64,000 nt of DNA from Rhodobacter viridis (GCF_003217355.1 NZ_QJTK01000004.1:124001-188000), one strand, 5' to 3'; counted from the first letter of the stretch, positions 29,142-39,705 are shown. The notes: generated from the letters alone by a model not told the origin. Numbers and translations: made by a program.

Positions 29142-31361
29142 ATGCAGGGTTGGCAGATCAGGGTGCGCGGGCAGGTGCAAGGGGTGGGGTTCCGGCCCTT
29201 CGTCTGGCAATTGGCGCGGGCGCGCGGGTTGCGCGGAGTGGTGCTGAACGACGCCGAGGGAGTGCTGGTGCGGGTCGTGGGGGCGCTTGGTGATTTCGCC
29301 GAGGCCTTGCGGGATCAGGCGCCGCCCTTGGCGCGGGTTGATGCGGTCGAGGTGGCCGCAGTTGTTCTTGACGACCTGCCCGAGGGGTTCGAGATCGTCG
29401 CCTCGGGTGGGGCAGGGGCCGAGACGCGGGTGACGCCCGATGCCGCGACCTGTCCGGCCTGTCTGGCCGAGATCCGGGGCGAGGGGCGGCGGCGCGGCTA
29501 TGCCTTCAGCAACTGCACCCATTGCGGGCCGCGCTTCACCATCCTGCAAAGCCTGCCCTATGACCGTGCCCGCACGACGATGGCCCCCTTTGTGATGTGC
29601 CCGGCCTGTCGCGCGGAATACGGCGATCCGGCGGACCGGCGCTTTCATGCGCAGCCCATTGCCTGCCCCGACTGCGGGCCGCGGCTGTGGCTCGAGGCCG
29701 GGGGCGTCGAAGTCGCGGGGGATGCCATCGCCGCGGCGGCTAAGCGGCTGAAGGCAGGGGAAATCCTTGCGGTGAAAGGGCTCGGCGGCTTTCATCTGGC
29801 CTGCGATGCCGCCAATGCCGGGACGGTCGATCTATTGCGCGCGCGCAAACGCCGCCCCGCAAAACCCTTTGCGCTGATGGCCCGCGAAGGCGATCTGGAG
29901 CGGATCGTGTCCGTCAGCCCGGGCGCCTTGGCCGCTTTGCGTGACCCGGCCGCGCCGATTGTCCTCATGCCGTCGCGGGGCGTGCTGCCCGAAACCGTCG
30001 CCCCCGGCGTGGCCGAGCTGGGCGTGATGCTGCCCTATACGCCGCTGCATCATCTGCTGCTCGATGCCTTTGGCGGCGTGCTGGTGATGACCTCCGGCAA
30101 CCTGTCGGGCGCGCCGCAGGTGATCGGCAATGACGAAGCGCGCGACAAGCTTTCCGCCTTTGCCGACGCCTTTCTGATGCATGACCGCGAGATTGCCCGG
30201 CGGCTGGATGACTCGGTCGTTCGGGTCGATCCGCCGATGGTGTTGCGCCGCGCCCGTGGGCAGGTGCCGGGTACGCTGCCGCTGCCGCCGGGGTTCGAGA
30301 CCGCGCCGCAGGTCGTCGCTTACGGTGGGCAGATGAAGGCCGCGCTGTGCCTGATCAAGAACGGGCAGGCGCTGCTCGGCCATCACCTTGGCGAGCTGGA
30401 CGAAGCCCTGACCTGGGAGGCGTTCCAGCAGGCCGATGCCGATTATGCGGGCCTTTTCGACCATCATCCGCAGGCGGTGGCCATCGATCTGCACCCCGAT
30501 TTCCGCGCCAGCCGTCACGGCGCCAAACGGGCCGAGGCGCTTGGCGTGCCGATGATCGCCGTGCAGCATCACCACGCCCATATGGCCGCCTGTCTGGGCG
30601 AGAACCTTTGGCCGAAGGACGGCGGCAAGGTGGCGGCGATCGTGCTCGACGGGCTCGGGCTTGGGCCCGATGGCACGGTCTGGGGCGGCGAGCTGCTTCT
30701 GGGCGATTACACCGGCTTCGAGCGCATCGCCTGGCTCAAGCCCGCGGCGCTGATCGGCGGGGATCGCGCGCAGCTGGAGCCTTGGCGCAATGCGCTGGTG
30801 CGGCTCGATGCGGCGGGGCTCTCCGATCTTGCGGATCGGCTTTTCCCGGAGGCCCCGCGCGATCTGGCGCGGCAGATGGCCATGAAGGGGATCAACGCGC
30901 CGCTGTCCTCCAGCGCGGGGCGACTTTTCGATGCGATCGCCGCCTGTCTGGGGATCTGTCCGATGCGCCAAAGCTACGAGGGCGAGGCGGCGATGCGGTT
31001 GGAATCACTTGCTTCCGAGACCGGACCCGGCCCCGATCTGCCCGTCGTCGCGGGCGAGATCGACCCCGCGCCGCTGTTTCAACTTCTGGCGGCAAACGAG
31101 CCCCCCGCGCGCATCGCCCATGCGCTGCATGCAAGCCTTGCGCGCGCGTTTGCGACGCAGGCGGCGCAGCTGATCGAGAGCGGTCGGGCTCAGGCGGTGG
31201 TGCTGTCGGGGGGCTGTTTCCAGAATGCGAAACTTGCAACCTTGACGCGAAAAATGCTGGCGGGGCAAAGGATTCTGACGCACCGCAGCATTCCCGCCAA
31301 CGACGGAGGGCTGGCACTGGGTCAAGCGCTCGTCGCAGCGGCGAAATTGGAAGGAAATTGA
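29142..31361 (+). CDS. hypF: Hydrogenase maturation carbamoyltransferase HypF
   Basis: A 739-residue protein that turns carbamoyl phosphate into the thiocarbamate on HypE, the precursor of the cyanide ligands of the active site. Domains in order: acylphosphatase (GQVQGVGFRPFVW, residues 1-90); two zinc fingers (CPACLAEI..CTHCGPR and CPACRAEY..CPDCGPR, about 100-185); YrdC-like nucleotide-binding domain (about 195-380); and a Kae1-like carbamoyltransferase domain with VQHHHAHMAACLGE and VLSGGCFQN. It lies between hupV and hupS and is needed for both the sensor HupUV and HupSL in R. capsulatus. ATG 29142 follows the hairpin set. Confidence 0.97.
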   Translation: MQGWQIRVRGQVQGVGFRPFVWQLARARGLRGVVLNDAEGVLVRVVGALGDFAEALRDQAPPLARVDAVEVAAVVLDDLPEGFEIVASGGAGAETRVTPDAATCPACLAEIRGEGRRRGYAFSNCTHCGPRFTILQSLPYDRARTTMAPFVMCPACRAEYGDPADRRFHAQPIACPDCGPRLWLEAGGVEVAGDAIAAAAKRLKAGEILAVKGLGGFHLACDAANAGTVDLLRARKRRPAKPFALMAREGDLERIVSVSPGALAALRDPAAPIVLMPSRGVLPETVAPGVAELGVMLPYTPLHHLLLDAFGGVLVMTSGNLSGAPQVIGNDEARDKLSAFADAFLMHDREIARRLDDSVVRVDPPMVLRRARGQVPGTLPLPPGFETAPQVVAYGGQMKAALCLIKNGQALLGHHLGELDEALTWEAFQQADADYAGLFDHHPQAVAIDLHPDFRASRHGAKRAEALGVPMIAVQHHHAHMAACLGENLWPKDGGKVAAIVLDGLGLGPDGTVWGGELLLGDYTGFERIAWLKPAALIGGDRAQLEPWRNALVRLDAAGLSDLADRLFPEAPRDLARQMAMKGINAPLSSSAGRLFDAIAACLGICPMRQSYEGEAAMRLESLASETGPGPDLPVVAGEIDPAPLFQLLAANEPPARIAHALHASLARAFATQAAQLIESGRAQAVVLSGGCFQNAKLATLTRKMLAGQRILTHRSIPANDGGLALGQALVAAAKLEGN

Positions 31362-31402
31362 CCAGACTGGAAAGATCATTGAACTTAAACCTTCCAGATT
31401 TT

Positions 31403-31413
31403 TTGCGTGACAA
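31403..31413 (+). promoter_or_regulatory. HupR binding site of the hupSLC promoter
   Basis: TTG-CGTGA-CAA is an exact match to the TTG-N5-CAA recognition pattern reported for HupR. It lies 150 bases before the hupS start codon and about 100 bases before the inferred transcription start, the place for an upstream activator that needs DNA bending. Confidence 0.8.
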
Positions 31414-31415
31414 AA

Positions 31416-31428
31416 TCACACACCATTG
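31416..31428 (+). promoter_or_regulatory. Integration host factor site of the hupSLC promoter
   Basis: The 13 bases TCACACACCATTG are, as I recall, the sequence reported as the IHF-binding site of the R. capsulatus hydrogenase promoter. It lies between the HupR site and the core promoter, where a bend would bring HupR to RNA polymerase. It is a poor match to the E. coli IHF consensus, so the call rests on memory of the R. capsulatus work. Confidence 0.7.
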
Positions 31429-31471
31429 AAGTTAAACAATAATTTTTTCTGCGACATTTTGCCGTTTCTCA

Positions 31472-31500
31472 TTGGCGGAAACCGGCCCAAACGTGACAAT
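31472..31500 (+). promoter_or_regulatory. Core promoter of hupSLC (sigma-70 type)
   Basis: -35 TTGGCG (31472-31477), 17-base spacer, -10 GACAAT (31495-31500). This predicts transcription starting near 31507-31509, about 87 bases after the centre of the IHF site, which agrees with the spacing I recall for R. capsulatus. No -24/-12 element (GG-N10-GC type) is seen, as expected for a HupR-dependent sigma-70 promoter. Confidence 0.6.
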
Positions 31501-31562
31501 TCCACTCTACCCATGGGCGCGTCTTGCTGGTCACGACGCTTCCCGAGGCAAGGGAGGGATAA

Positions 31563-32639
31563 TTGTCGGACATCGAAACTTTCTATGACGTGATGCGGCG
31601 TCAGGGGATCACCCGGCGCAGTTTCATGAAGTTCTGTTCGCTGACCGCGGCGGCGCTGGGCCTTGGCCCGTCCTTCGTGCCGCAGATCGCGGAGGCGATG
31701 GAAACCAAGCCGCGCACGCCGGTCGTCTGGGTGCATGGGCTTGAGTGCACCTGCTGCTCGGAAAGCTTCATCCGCTCGGCGCATCCGCTGGCGAAAGACG
31801 TTGTGCTGTCGATGATCTCTCTGGATTACGATGACACGCTGATGGCCGCCGCCGGTCACGCCGCCGAAGCGGCGTTCGAGGAAACCATCGAGAAATACAA
31901 GGGCAACTACATCCTCGCCGTCGAGGGCAACCCGCCCTTGAACGAAGACGGGATGTTCTGCATCACCGGCGGCAAGCCCTTCGTCGAAAAGCTGCGCCAC
32001 GCCGCCGAGGGCGCGAAGGCGATCATCAGCTGGGGCGCCTGTGCGTCTTACGGCTGCGTGCAGGCCGCGGCGCCGAACCCGACGCAGGCGACGCCGGTGC
32101 ACAAGGTGATCACCGACAAGCCGATCATCAAGGTTCCGGGCTGCCCGCCGATCGCGGAAGTCATGACCGGCGTGATCACCTACATGCTGACCTTCGATCG
32201 CATGCCCGAACTCGACCGTCAGGGCCGCCCGGCGATGTTCTATTCGCAGCGCATCCACGACAAATGCTACCGCCGTCCGCATTTCGACGCCGGTCAGTTC
32301 GTCGAGCACTGGGACGACGAGAACGCGCGCAAGGGCTATTGCCTTTACAAGATGGGCTGCAAGGGCCCGACCACCTACAACGCCTGCTCGACCGTGCGCT
32401 GGAATGGCGGCGTCAGCTTCCCGATCCAGTCGGGCCACGGCTGCATCGGCTGTTCGGAAGACGGGTTCTGGGATCAGGGCAGCTTCTATGACCGGCTGAC
32501 TACGATCAAGCAATTCGGCATCGAGGCCACCGCCGACAAGATCGGCTGGACCGCCACCGGTCTGGTCGGCGCTGCCGTCGCAGCCCATGCGGCCGTCTCC
32601 GTGCTCAAGCGGGCGCAGAAAAAGAACGAGGAGGCGTAA
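31563..32639 (+). CDS. hupS: Uptake [NiFe]-hydrogenase small subunit
   Basis: A 358-residue iron-sulfur subunit of the membrane-bound H2-oxidising enzyme. The twin-arginine signal ITRRSFMKF (Arg18-Arg19) exports the folded HupSL pair. Cluster ligands include [50 protein letters not shown] and [12 protein letters not shown]-terminal helix ([20 protein letters not shown]) anchors it in the membrane beside HupC. The start is TTG at 31563 after AGGGAGGGA; the encoded [11 protein letters not shown] start matches the known R. capsulatus protein length. It is the first gene of hupSLC, under HupR, IHF and the H2-sensing system. Confidence 0.97.
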   Translation: MSDIETFYDVMRRQGITRRSFMKFCSLTAAALGLGPSFVPQIAEAMETKPRTPVVWVHGLECTCCSESFIRSAHPLAKDVVLSMISLDYDDTLMAAAGHAAEAAFEETIEKYKGNYILAVEGNPPLNEDGMFCITGGKPFVEKLRHAAEGAKAIISWGACASYGCVQAAAPNPTQATPVHKVITDKPIIKVPGCPPIAEVMTGVITYMLTFDRMPELDRQGRPAMFYSQRIHDKCYRRPHFDAGQFVEHWDDENARKGYCLYKMGCKGPTTYNACSTVRWNGGVSFPIQSGHGCIGCSEDGFWDQGSFYDRLTTIKQFGIEATADKIGWTATGLVGAAVAAHAAVSVLKRAQKKNEEA

Positions 32640-32642
32640 GCC

Positions 32643-34436
<1,794 letters not shown>

Positions 34437-34446
34437 GGGGGGCGCC

Positions 34447-35235
34447 ATGAAGGGAGTTTCTGACGAAAGGATAAACGCACCAGTCCGTGGCCCCGACGAG
34501 ATCTTCGAGGCCTCGCGACTGACCGGCGACGCCACCCGCGAAGACCTCGAAAGCATCCGGCGGCGAACGTCCGTCTATGTCTACGAGGCCCCGGTCCGGG
34601 TCTGGCACTGGGTCAACGCGCTGGCGATCACCATTCTGGTGATCTCCGGCTACTTCATCGGCTCGCCGCTGCCCTCGATGCAGATCGGCGAAGCGACGAG
34701 CCAATTCGTCATGGGCTACATCCGCTTTGCGCATTTCGCCTGTGGCGTGGTGCTGTCGGTGGGCTTCTTCGGGCGCATCTACTGGGCTTTCGTGGGCAAC
34801 CGCCACGCCTGGCAGATGTTCTACATCCCGGTCTTCAACAAGCGCTACTGGCAGGAATTCTTCTTCGAGCTCCGCTGGTACCTGTTCCTTGAAGAGGAGC
34901 CGAAGAAGTACATCGGGCACAACCCGCTGGCGCAGGCGGCGATGTTCACCTTCATCACGCTCGGCATCACCTTCATGATGGTGACGGGCTGGGCGCTTTA
35001 CGCCGAAGGTGAAGGGCAGGGCTCGGTTCCCGATACGCTCTTCGGTTGGGTGCTGGGCCTCGTGCAAAACAGCCAGCGGCTCCACACGCTGCACCATCTC
35101 GGCATGTGGTCGATCGTGATCTTCGCGATCATCCACATCTACGCCGCCGTCCGCGAGGACGTGATGAGCCGCCAGTCGATGGTCTCGACGATGATCTCGG
35201 GACACCGGACGTTCAAGGACGACCGTATCGAGTGA
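34447..35235 (+). CDS. hupC: Hydrogenase cytochrome b subunit
   Basis: A 262-residue membrane protein with four long hydrophobic helices and the haem-ligand His residues of the Ni/Fe-hydrogenase b-type cytochrome family (VRVWHWVNALAI, IRFAHFACG, LHTLHHLGMW, FAIIHIYAAVREDV). It anchors HupSL and passes electrons from H2 to quinone. It is the last gene of hupSLC: a strong terminator begins 18 bases after its stop. Confidence 0.96.
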   Translation: MKGVSDERINAPVRGPDEIFEASRLTGDATREDLESIRRRTSVYVYEAPVRVWHWVNALAITILVISGYFIGSPLPSMQIGEATSQFVMGYIRFAHFACGVVLSVGFFGRIYWAFVGNRHAWQMFYIPVFNKRYWQEFFFELRWYLFLEEEPKKYIGHNPLAQAAMFTFITLGITFMMVTGWALYAEGEGQGSVPDTLFGWVLGLVQNSQRLHTLHHLGMWSIVIFAIIHIYAAVREDVMSRQSMVSTMISGHRTFKDDRIE

Positions 35236-35253
35236 CCGTGGTGAAAGTTACGG

Positions 35254-35287
35254 GCCGGGCGCAGAGCACTCTGCGCCCGGCTTTTTT
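35254..35287 (+). terminator. Terminator or attenuator between hupC and hupD
   Basis: Perfect 11-base stem GCCGGGCGCAG (35254-35264)/CTGCGCCCGGC (35271-35281) with a 6-base loop and six T. It is as strong as the terminators of unrelated genes in the window, although hupD and the accessory genes follow in the same direction. Confidence 0.88.
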
Positions 35288-35294
35288 GTGGAAA

Positions 35295-35319
35295 TTTCAC
35301 TTCCAATTTGGCAGTGAAA
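35295..35319. promoter_or_regulatory. 25-base near-perfect dyad upstream of hupD
   Basis: Arms TTTCACT-T-CCAA (35295-35306) and TTGG-C-AGTGAAA (35308-35319) are symmetric about T35307, with one mismatched pair (T35302/C35312). It lies just past the hupC terminator and about 120 bases before the hupD start. A dyad of this form is typical of an operator for a dimeric regulator, but it could also fold in RNA. The binding protein is unknown. Confidence 0.6.
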
Positions 35320-35437
35320 ATGGTAAGAAGATTTCCGAAATATGCGATATTCCGACTCTCTTCCCGGGTTTATCCGGGCTGGGGGCTGGATCATAAGGGC
35401 TGAACGCCCGCGCGAGCGGCGGTCTAGGGAGGGACCC

Positions 35438-36070
35438 ATGCCAGCATTCCAACCTGAACGGGTGCTCGTTCTGGGCATCGGCAACGTGCTTTGGGCCGAC
35501 GAGGGCTTCGGGGTGCGCTGTGTCGAGCGCATGGCCGAAACCCATGCGCTGCCTGCGAACGTCAAGCTGCTCGATGGCGGCACGCAGGGGCTTTACCTGC
35601 TGCCTTTCCTTGAAGAGACCGATGCGCTGATCGTCTTTGATGCGGTCGATTTCGGCTTCACGCCGGGCACGCTCGTGACGATGCGTGATGATGACGTGCC
35701 CGCCTTCATGGGGGCGAAAAAGATGAGCCTGCATCAGACCGGCTTTCAGGACGTGATCGCGACGGCGCAGCTGATGGGCTATTGCCCGGAGCGGATGACG
35801 CTGATCGGCTGTCAACCGGTCGAGCTCGAGGATTACGGCGGCAGCCTGCGCCCGGCCGTGGCCGAGCAGATCGATCATGCGATCCTCGAGGCCGTGCGCG
35901 AGCTTCGCGCCTGGGGCATCGAGGTGGCGCGGGGATCGACCGAAAGCAACGATCTCGTCGATCCGTCGCTGGCCCGCGATGTCTACGAACGCGGGCGCCC
36001 CTCCGAAGACGAGGCCTGCCGCATCGGCGATCACCGCTTCTTCCCCTCCGCCGCGAAGGTCCGCGCCTGA
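35438..36070 (+). CDS. hupD: HupL C-terminal processing protease
   Basis: A 210-residue HyaD/HybD-family endopeptidase that cuts the 15-residue tail from nickel-loaded HupL. The signature [18 protein letters not shown] contains the Glu ligand. The Asp (VFDAVDFGF) and His (KMSLHQTGF) complete the metal site. ATG 35438 after GGGAGGGACCC was chosen; the frame is open upstream. It is separated from hupC by a terminator and a 25-base dyad and overlaps hupF by one base, so it heads the long accessory operon. Confidence 0.96.
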   Translation: MPAFQPERVLVLGIGNVLWADEGFGVRCVERMAETHALPANVKLLDGGTQGLYLLPFLEETDALIVFDAVDFGFTPGTLVTMRDDDVPAFMGAKKMSLHQTGFQDVIATAQLMGYCPERMTLIGCQPVELEDYGGSLRPAVAEQIDHAILEAVRELRAWGIEVARGSTESNDLVDPSLARDVYERGRPSEDEACRIGDHRFFPSAAKVRA

Positions 36071-36390
36071 TGTGCGTCGGTATTCCCGTGCAACTTCTGT
36101 CGGTTGACGGCATCCGCGGTGACGTGATCGAGGACGGCCGTCCGGCCATCGTCGATCTGTCGCTCACCCCCGAGGCGCGGCCCGGTGACTGGGTTCTGGC
36201 CTTTCTGGGCGCCGCCCGCGAAGTGCTGACGCCAGACGCGGCCGCACAGATTTCGTCGGCCCTCAATGGGCTGCGTTCGCTGATGGCGGGCGGTGATCTC
36301 GGCGATGCTTTCGCCGATCTCGAAGCCCGTTCGCCGCAGCTCCCCCCCCATCTTCAAGCCGCGCTCGACGCCGGCAAGACCACCGCCTGA
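36070..36390 (+). CDS. hupF: HypC-family hydrogenase chaperone HupF
   Basis: A 106-residue paralogue of HypC. The N-terminal MCVGIPVQL has the essential Cys2 used to hold the Fe(CN)2CO unit, and an OB-like beta core follows. The C-terminal extension (about residues 60-106) is longer than in HypC. In related bacteria HupF is dedicated to HupL and helps under oxygen. The start overlaps the hupD stop by one base. Confidence 0.94.
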   Translation: MCVGIPVQLLSVDGIRGDVIEDGRPAIVDLSLTPEARPGDWVLAFLGAAREVLTPDAAAQISSALNGLRSLMAGGDLGDAFADLEARSPQLPPHLQAALDAGKTTA

Positions 36391-36397
36391 GGACCTC

Positions 36398-36814
36398 ATG
36401 CACGACTTTCACATGCCCGACACGGCGGCGCCCTCGGGCAAGACCCATCCGTTGGTCACCCGGCTTTCGACCGAATTCGGCTGGCCGCGGCTCGACAATG
36501 CGCATGACCTGCGTGAATTCACCACCCGGCCGGGGGCGCATTGCCTGTTCGTGCCGGGCGACAGCGCGCGCAATCTGGAAACCCCCGATGCGGCCGTGGT
36601 CCTGCCCGAGCTGCGTCAGGCCTTCCAGAATGCCTTCGACTGCGCCGTGGTCGGTGACGGCATCGAGACCGAACTGCGCGAAACGACCCGAGTTCTGAAG
36701 ACCCCCTCGTTCCTGTTCTTCCGCGACGGCGACTTCCTTGGCGGTATCGAGAAGATCCGCGACTGGGACGATTACATCGCCCGCACGTCCCACATCCTTG
36801 CCGCGAAAGGCTGA
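36398..36814 (+). CDS. hupG: Hydrogenase assembly protein HupG (HyaE family)
   Basis: A 138-residue thioredoxin-fold protein of the HyaE/HupG family. It has no CxxC pair where thioredoxins have theirs, so it is a chaperone rather than a redox enzyme; HyaE proteins bind the Tat signal of the small subunit. Recognisable strands include HCLFVPGDS and TPSFLFFRDGDFLGGI. ATG 36398 was chosen since the upstream frame overlaps hupF. Confidence 0.92.
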   Translation: MHDFHMPDTAAPSGKTHPLVTRLSTEFGWPRLDNAHDLREFTTRPGAHCLFVPGDSARNLETPDAAVVLPELRQAFQNAFDCAVVGDGIETELRETTRVLKTPSFLFFRDGDFLGGIEKIRDWDDYIARTSHILAAKG

Positions 36815-36817
36815 GCC

Positions 36818-37645
36818 ATGGTTTCGAATTTCCACCTGCCCCCCGTCGGTTTCGGCCCCGGCTCGCAGCCCGAAGGCGATGAGGAACTGGGTTACATGCA
36901 GCTGCCCTCGGGCATGCGGACCTATTCGGCGCATCTGCCCGAGGTCGAGGATACCTCGGCCGTTGCCCCGGCGCTGAAACTGCTCTCCGACGTCGCCGCG
37001 GCGGCCGAGGCCTGCGCGCTGGGTGGCATGGCGAGCTTCGATCTGGAAGGGCTCGATGCGCAGAACCGCGCGCTGATCGCCGAGACGATGGGGCAGGGCG
37101 AGGTCGCGATGAAGATCCGCGGCATCCCGGCGCTGATGGTGCAGGAATCGGTCTTTGCCGGGGTCTGGTCGGTGGCGGGCGTGGGGGTCGATCGCATCGA
37201 GGTGGGCGCGGTCCCCGCCGCGGCGCTGTCGCGTGCCTTCGAGCCGTTCCGCAAGGGGCAGACCTCGTTGCCGCCGCTTGCCGACGGGGTGGTGAATGCC
37301 CCGGCGCTGATCGCGGAACTCTTCGACAAATCCGCGGCTTACGTGGGCGGCGCGGCCGATGTCATCAACCTGACGCTGCTTCCGCATACCGAAGAAGACC
37401 TGACGCTGCTCGATTACATGCTGGGCGAGGGCGCGGTGACGATCCTCTCGCGCGGCTATGGCAATTGCCGGATCACCGCGACGGCGACGCCGCATGTCTG
37501 GCGCGTGCAGTTCTACAATTCGACCGATGCGTTGATCCTCGACACGATCGAAGTGACGGTGATGCCCGAAGTGGCCTTGGCCGCGCGCGAAGACCTTGAA
37601 GACAGTGCCGCCCGCATCCGCGAAGTGCTGGAGGCGATCCGTTGA
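36818..37645 (+). CDS. hupH: Hydrogenase assembly protein HupH (HyaF family)
   Basis: A 275-residue member of the HyaF/HupH family, needed for assembly of the small subunit of membrane hydrogenases. Typical segments are FGPGSQPEGDEELGYMQLPSGM (start quoted in part) and the C-terminal GYGNCRITATATPHVWRVQFYN. The gene starts 3 bases after hupG, and its stop overlaps the TTG start of hupJ. Confidence 0.93.
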   Translation: MVSNFHLPPVGFGPGSQPEGDEELGYMQLPSGMRTYSAHLPEVEDTSAVAPALKLLSDVAAAAEACALGGMASFDLEGLDAQNRALIAETMGQGEVAMKIRGIPALMVQESVFAGVWSVAGVGVDRIEVGAVPAAALSRAFEPFRKGQTSLPPLADGVVNAPALIAELFDKSAAYVGGAADVINLTLLPHTEEDLTLLDYMLGEGAVTILSRGYGNCRITATATPHVWRVQFYNSTDALILDTIEVTVMPEVALAAREDLEDSAARIREVLEAIR

Positions 37646-38490
37646 GCGGGGCCGCGCGCGCGGGCTTCGAGGGCTCGTATCTTGGCGCCAACGACCGGAT
37701 TTCCGATCTGGCGATCATGGAATGCAAGATCTGCTGGACGCCCTATGATCCGGCGACGGGCGATGATTTCCGGCAGGTTCTGCCGGGTACGCCCTTCACC
37801 CAACTGCCCGAGGACTGGCATTGCCCGAATTGCGATGCGCCGAAAGCGCAGTTCATCGTGCAAAGCGACCCCGGCGCCCCCGCGCTTCTGGAGCAGCAGC
37901 GCGTCGATGCGCAGGTGGCGGCCCTCGTCGCCGATTTCCGCGAGATCTGGCACTCGAAGATGCGCGATGTGCCGCTGGTGAACAAGGCGCTGTCCATTGA
38001 AGCCGTGGGCTTTCACAGCCATGCGGGCCGCGGTCTGGGCGTGCTTGTCAGCCCGTGGTTCATGAATCTCGTCCTGCTTCCGGCCGAGGGCGAGGATTGG
38101 TCCGAGCTGATCCCCGGCGCCAAGGAAGACGTGCATTTCGCCTCGGGAACCTATGAATTCATCCACAATCGGCGCGAGATGGTGGGCGGCTACAAGGCCT
38201 GTTCCCTTTACGCCACGATGGGTGATTTCCAGACCCAGATGCAGGCGGTCGATCTGGCGCGCGCCGTGATGATCGAGCTTTTCAAGGAAGAAAACCGCGC
38301 CGAGACCGACCGCGCCGCCGAAATCCGCGCCACGCGCACGGCGGAACTGGCGGCGGTCGAGGCGGCTGAGGCGGCACAAGCCGAGGCCGAAGCCGCTGCA
38401 AAGGACCGGGCCGAGGCGATGGCGCAGCCGACGCGGCGGCGGCTGATCTCGGCGGGCCTTGCGAGCGAGCCGGAGGATGTCGCGGAATGA
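37642..38490 (+). CDS. hupJ: Rubredoxin-HupJ fusion protein
   Basis: A 282-residue protein. Residues about 26-75 form a rubredoxin domain with two CxxC pairs (MECKICWTPYDP, WHCPNCDAPKAQF) and the Pro-rich core. The rest is the HupJ assembly domain, with an Ala/Glu-rich helical tail. In Rhizobium these are two proteins, HupI and HupJ. Rubredoxin-type partners help make the small-subunit clusters in the presence of oxygen. The start is TTG 37642 overlapping the hupH stop; an internal ATG at the rubredoxin domain is a possible alternative. Confidence 0.92.
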   Translation: MSGAARAGFEGSYLGANDRISDLAIMECKICWTPYDPATGDDFRQVLPGTPFTQLPEDWHCPNCDAPKAQFIVQSDPGAPALLEQQRVDAQVAALVADFREIWHSKMRDVPLVNKALSIEAVGFHSHAGRGLGVLVSPWFMNLVLLPAEGEDWSELIPGAKEDVHFASGTYEFIHNRREMVGGYKACSLYATMGDFQTQMQAVDLARAVMIELFKEENRAETDRAAEIRATRTAELAAVEAAEAAQAEAEAAAKDRAEAMAQPTRRRLISAGLASEPEDVAE

Positions 38491-39371
38491 GCCCTGCGTT
38501 GCGCATCGTGCTGCGCCCCGAGGGGCAGCGGCTGGCGGTGGCGATGACCCCTCCCGATCCGTTGCCGGTCGCGGCTTTGATGCTGGGCAAGCCCCCCGAA
38601 GAGGTGGCGGTGCTGCTGCCGCGCCTGTTCAACCTCTGCGGCGCGGCACAGGGCCATGCGGCGCGTCTGGCGCTGGGTCTGAAGGCTGACGCGGCCCCCT
38701 CGCGGCGCGAGATCCTGCGCGATCATCTGGCGAAGCTCTGCCTGATCTGGCCGAAGCTTCTCGGCCTGACGCCGCAGCCCTTGCCCGACGCCTGGGCCGA
38801 GGGCGGCGCGGCCTTGCAAGCCTGGCTGTGGGGCGGCGCGAAACCCGCGGATCTGTGGCACTTCCTGACCTCGGGGCAGGGGGTGTCGCCGCTTCTGGCC
38901 ACTTTGGGCCATGCGTTCGCGCCGGGCGAGGCGGTGGCAGTCCTGCCGCCGCTGACCGATCCGATGGCCTTGACAGCGCAGGAAAATTCCCCGGCCGGGC
39001 GGGTGGCGGATGATCCGCTGATGCGTCAGGCCGAGGCCCGCTTTGGCCGCGGTCCGCTCTGGCGCGCGCTTGGTCGCATCGTCGATCTGCACCATCTGGC
39101 GCTGGCGCCGCTCGCGGCGGAAGTGCCGAAGCCGGGGCTTGCGCTCGTGGCCGCGGCGCGCGGCACCTATGCGCTTTCGGCCCGGGCCGAGGCCGGGATG
39201 GTCACGGCGCTCGCGCGGGTCACCCCCACCGATCATCTTCTGGCCCCCGGCGGGGCGCTTGCGCTGTCGCTGGCGACGCTGCCCGCGGCCAAGGCCGGTC
39301 TGGCGGCTTTGGTGATCGACATGCTCGACCCCTGTGTGGCAGTCTCGGTTCAGGAACTTGCCCATGCATGA
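38487..39371 (+). CDS. hupK: Hydrogenase assembly scaffold HupK
   Basis: A 294-residue protein that looks like a shortened large subunit. [13 protein letters not shown] corresponds to the first Cys motif of HupL, but only one Cys remains. The C-terminal [14 protein letters not shown] echoes DPCxxCxxH with the second Cys replaced. HupK is thought to hold the iron-ligand unit during transfer from HypCD to HupL. It overlaps hupJ by 4 bases and hypA by 8. Confidence 0.92.
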   Translation: MSPALRIVLRPEGQRLAVAMTPPDPLPVAALMLGKPPEEVAVLLPRLFNLCGAAQGHAARLALGLKADAAPSRREILRDHLAKLCLIWPKLLGLTPQPLPDAWAEGGAALQAWLWGGAKPADLWHFLTSGQGVSPLLATLGHAFAPGEAVAVLPPLTDPMALTAQENSPAGRVADDPLMRQAEARFGRGPLWRALGRIVDLHHLALAPLAAEVPKPGLALVAAARGTYALSARAEAGMVTALARVTPTDHLLAPGGALALSLATLPAAKAGLAALVIDMLDPCVAVSVQELAHA

Positions 39372-39705
39372 GATGTCGATCGTCGAAGGGATTCGCACGG
39401 TGATCGAAGAGGCTGCACGGGCAAACGGGTTTTCAAAGGTGACGATGGTGCGGCTCGAGATCGGGCGGCTGGCGGGGGTGGAGCGCGCGGCGCTGGAATT
39501 CGCCTTCGACGTGGTCCTGCGCGGTTCCGTGGCCGAGGGTGCCAGCTTGCAGATTTTCGATCTTCCCGGGCAGGCAGCCTGCTTTGACTGCGGAAAAACG
39601 GTCGAAATCGAACATAGGCTGGATCTGTGCCCGGAATGCGGCGGGGCTCGTCTGCTGGTGCAGGGGGGCGAGGAGATGCGGATCAAGGATTTGGAGGTGC
39701 TCTGA
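39364..39705 (+). CDS. hypA: Nickel chaperone HypA
   Basis: A 113-residue protein that delivers nickel to the hydrogenase large subunit with HypB. The N-terminal MHEMSIVEG has the nickel-binding His2. The zinc site is [22 protein letters not shown] (two CxxC pairs). It overlaps hupK by 8 bases and hypB by 1 base. Confidence 0.96.
   Translation: MHEMSIVEGIRTVIEEAARANGFSKVTMVRLEIGRLAGVERAALEFAFDVVLRGSVAEGASLQIFDLPGQAACFDCGKTVEIEHRLDLCPECGGARLLVQGGEEMRIKDLEVL

Larger units (their letters stand above)
31377..31437. repeat. 14-base direct repeats flanking the HupR site
   Basis: CATTGAACTTAAAC (31377-31390) and CATTGAAGTTAAAC (31424-31437) agree at 13 of 14 bases, with starts 47 bases apart. They bracket the HupR-type site, and the second overlaps the IHF sequence. 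They are in the hupS control region, so a protein-binding role is plausible but unproven. Confidence 0.7.

Noticed and set aside
31438-31562. Sigma-54 (-24/-12) promoter for hupS
   Set aside because: No GG-N10-GC pair at the right place; a sigma-70 pair at 31472-31500 fits the IHF spacing.
38487-39371. HupK as a broken hydrogenase pseudogene
   Set aside because: Intact frame, tight overlaps with neighbours, and a known conserved assembly gene in this position.
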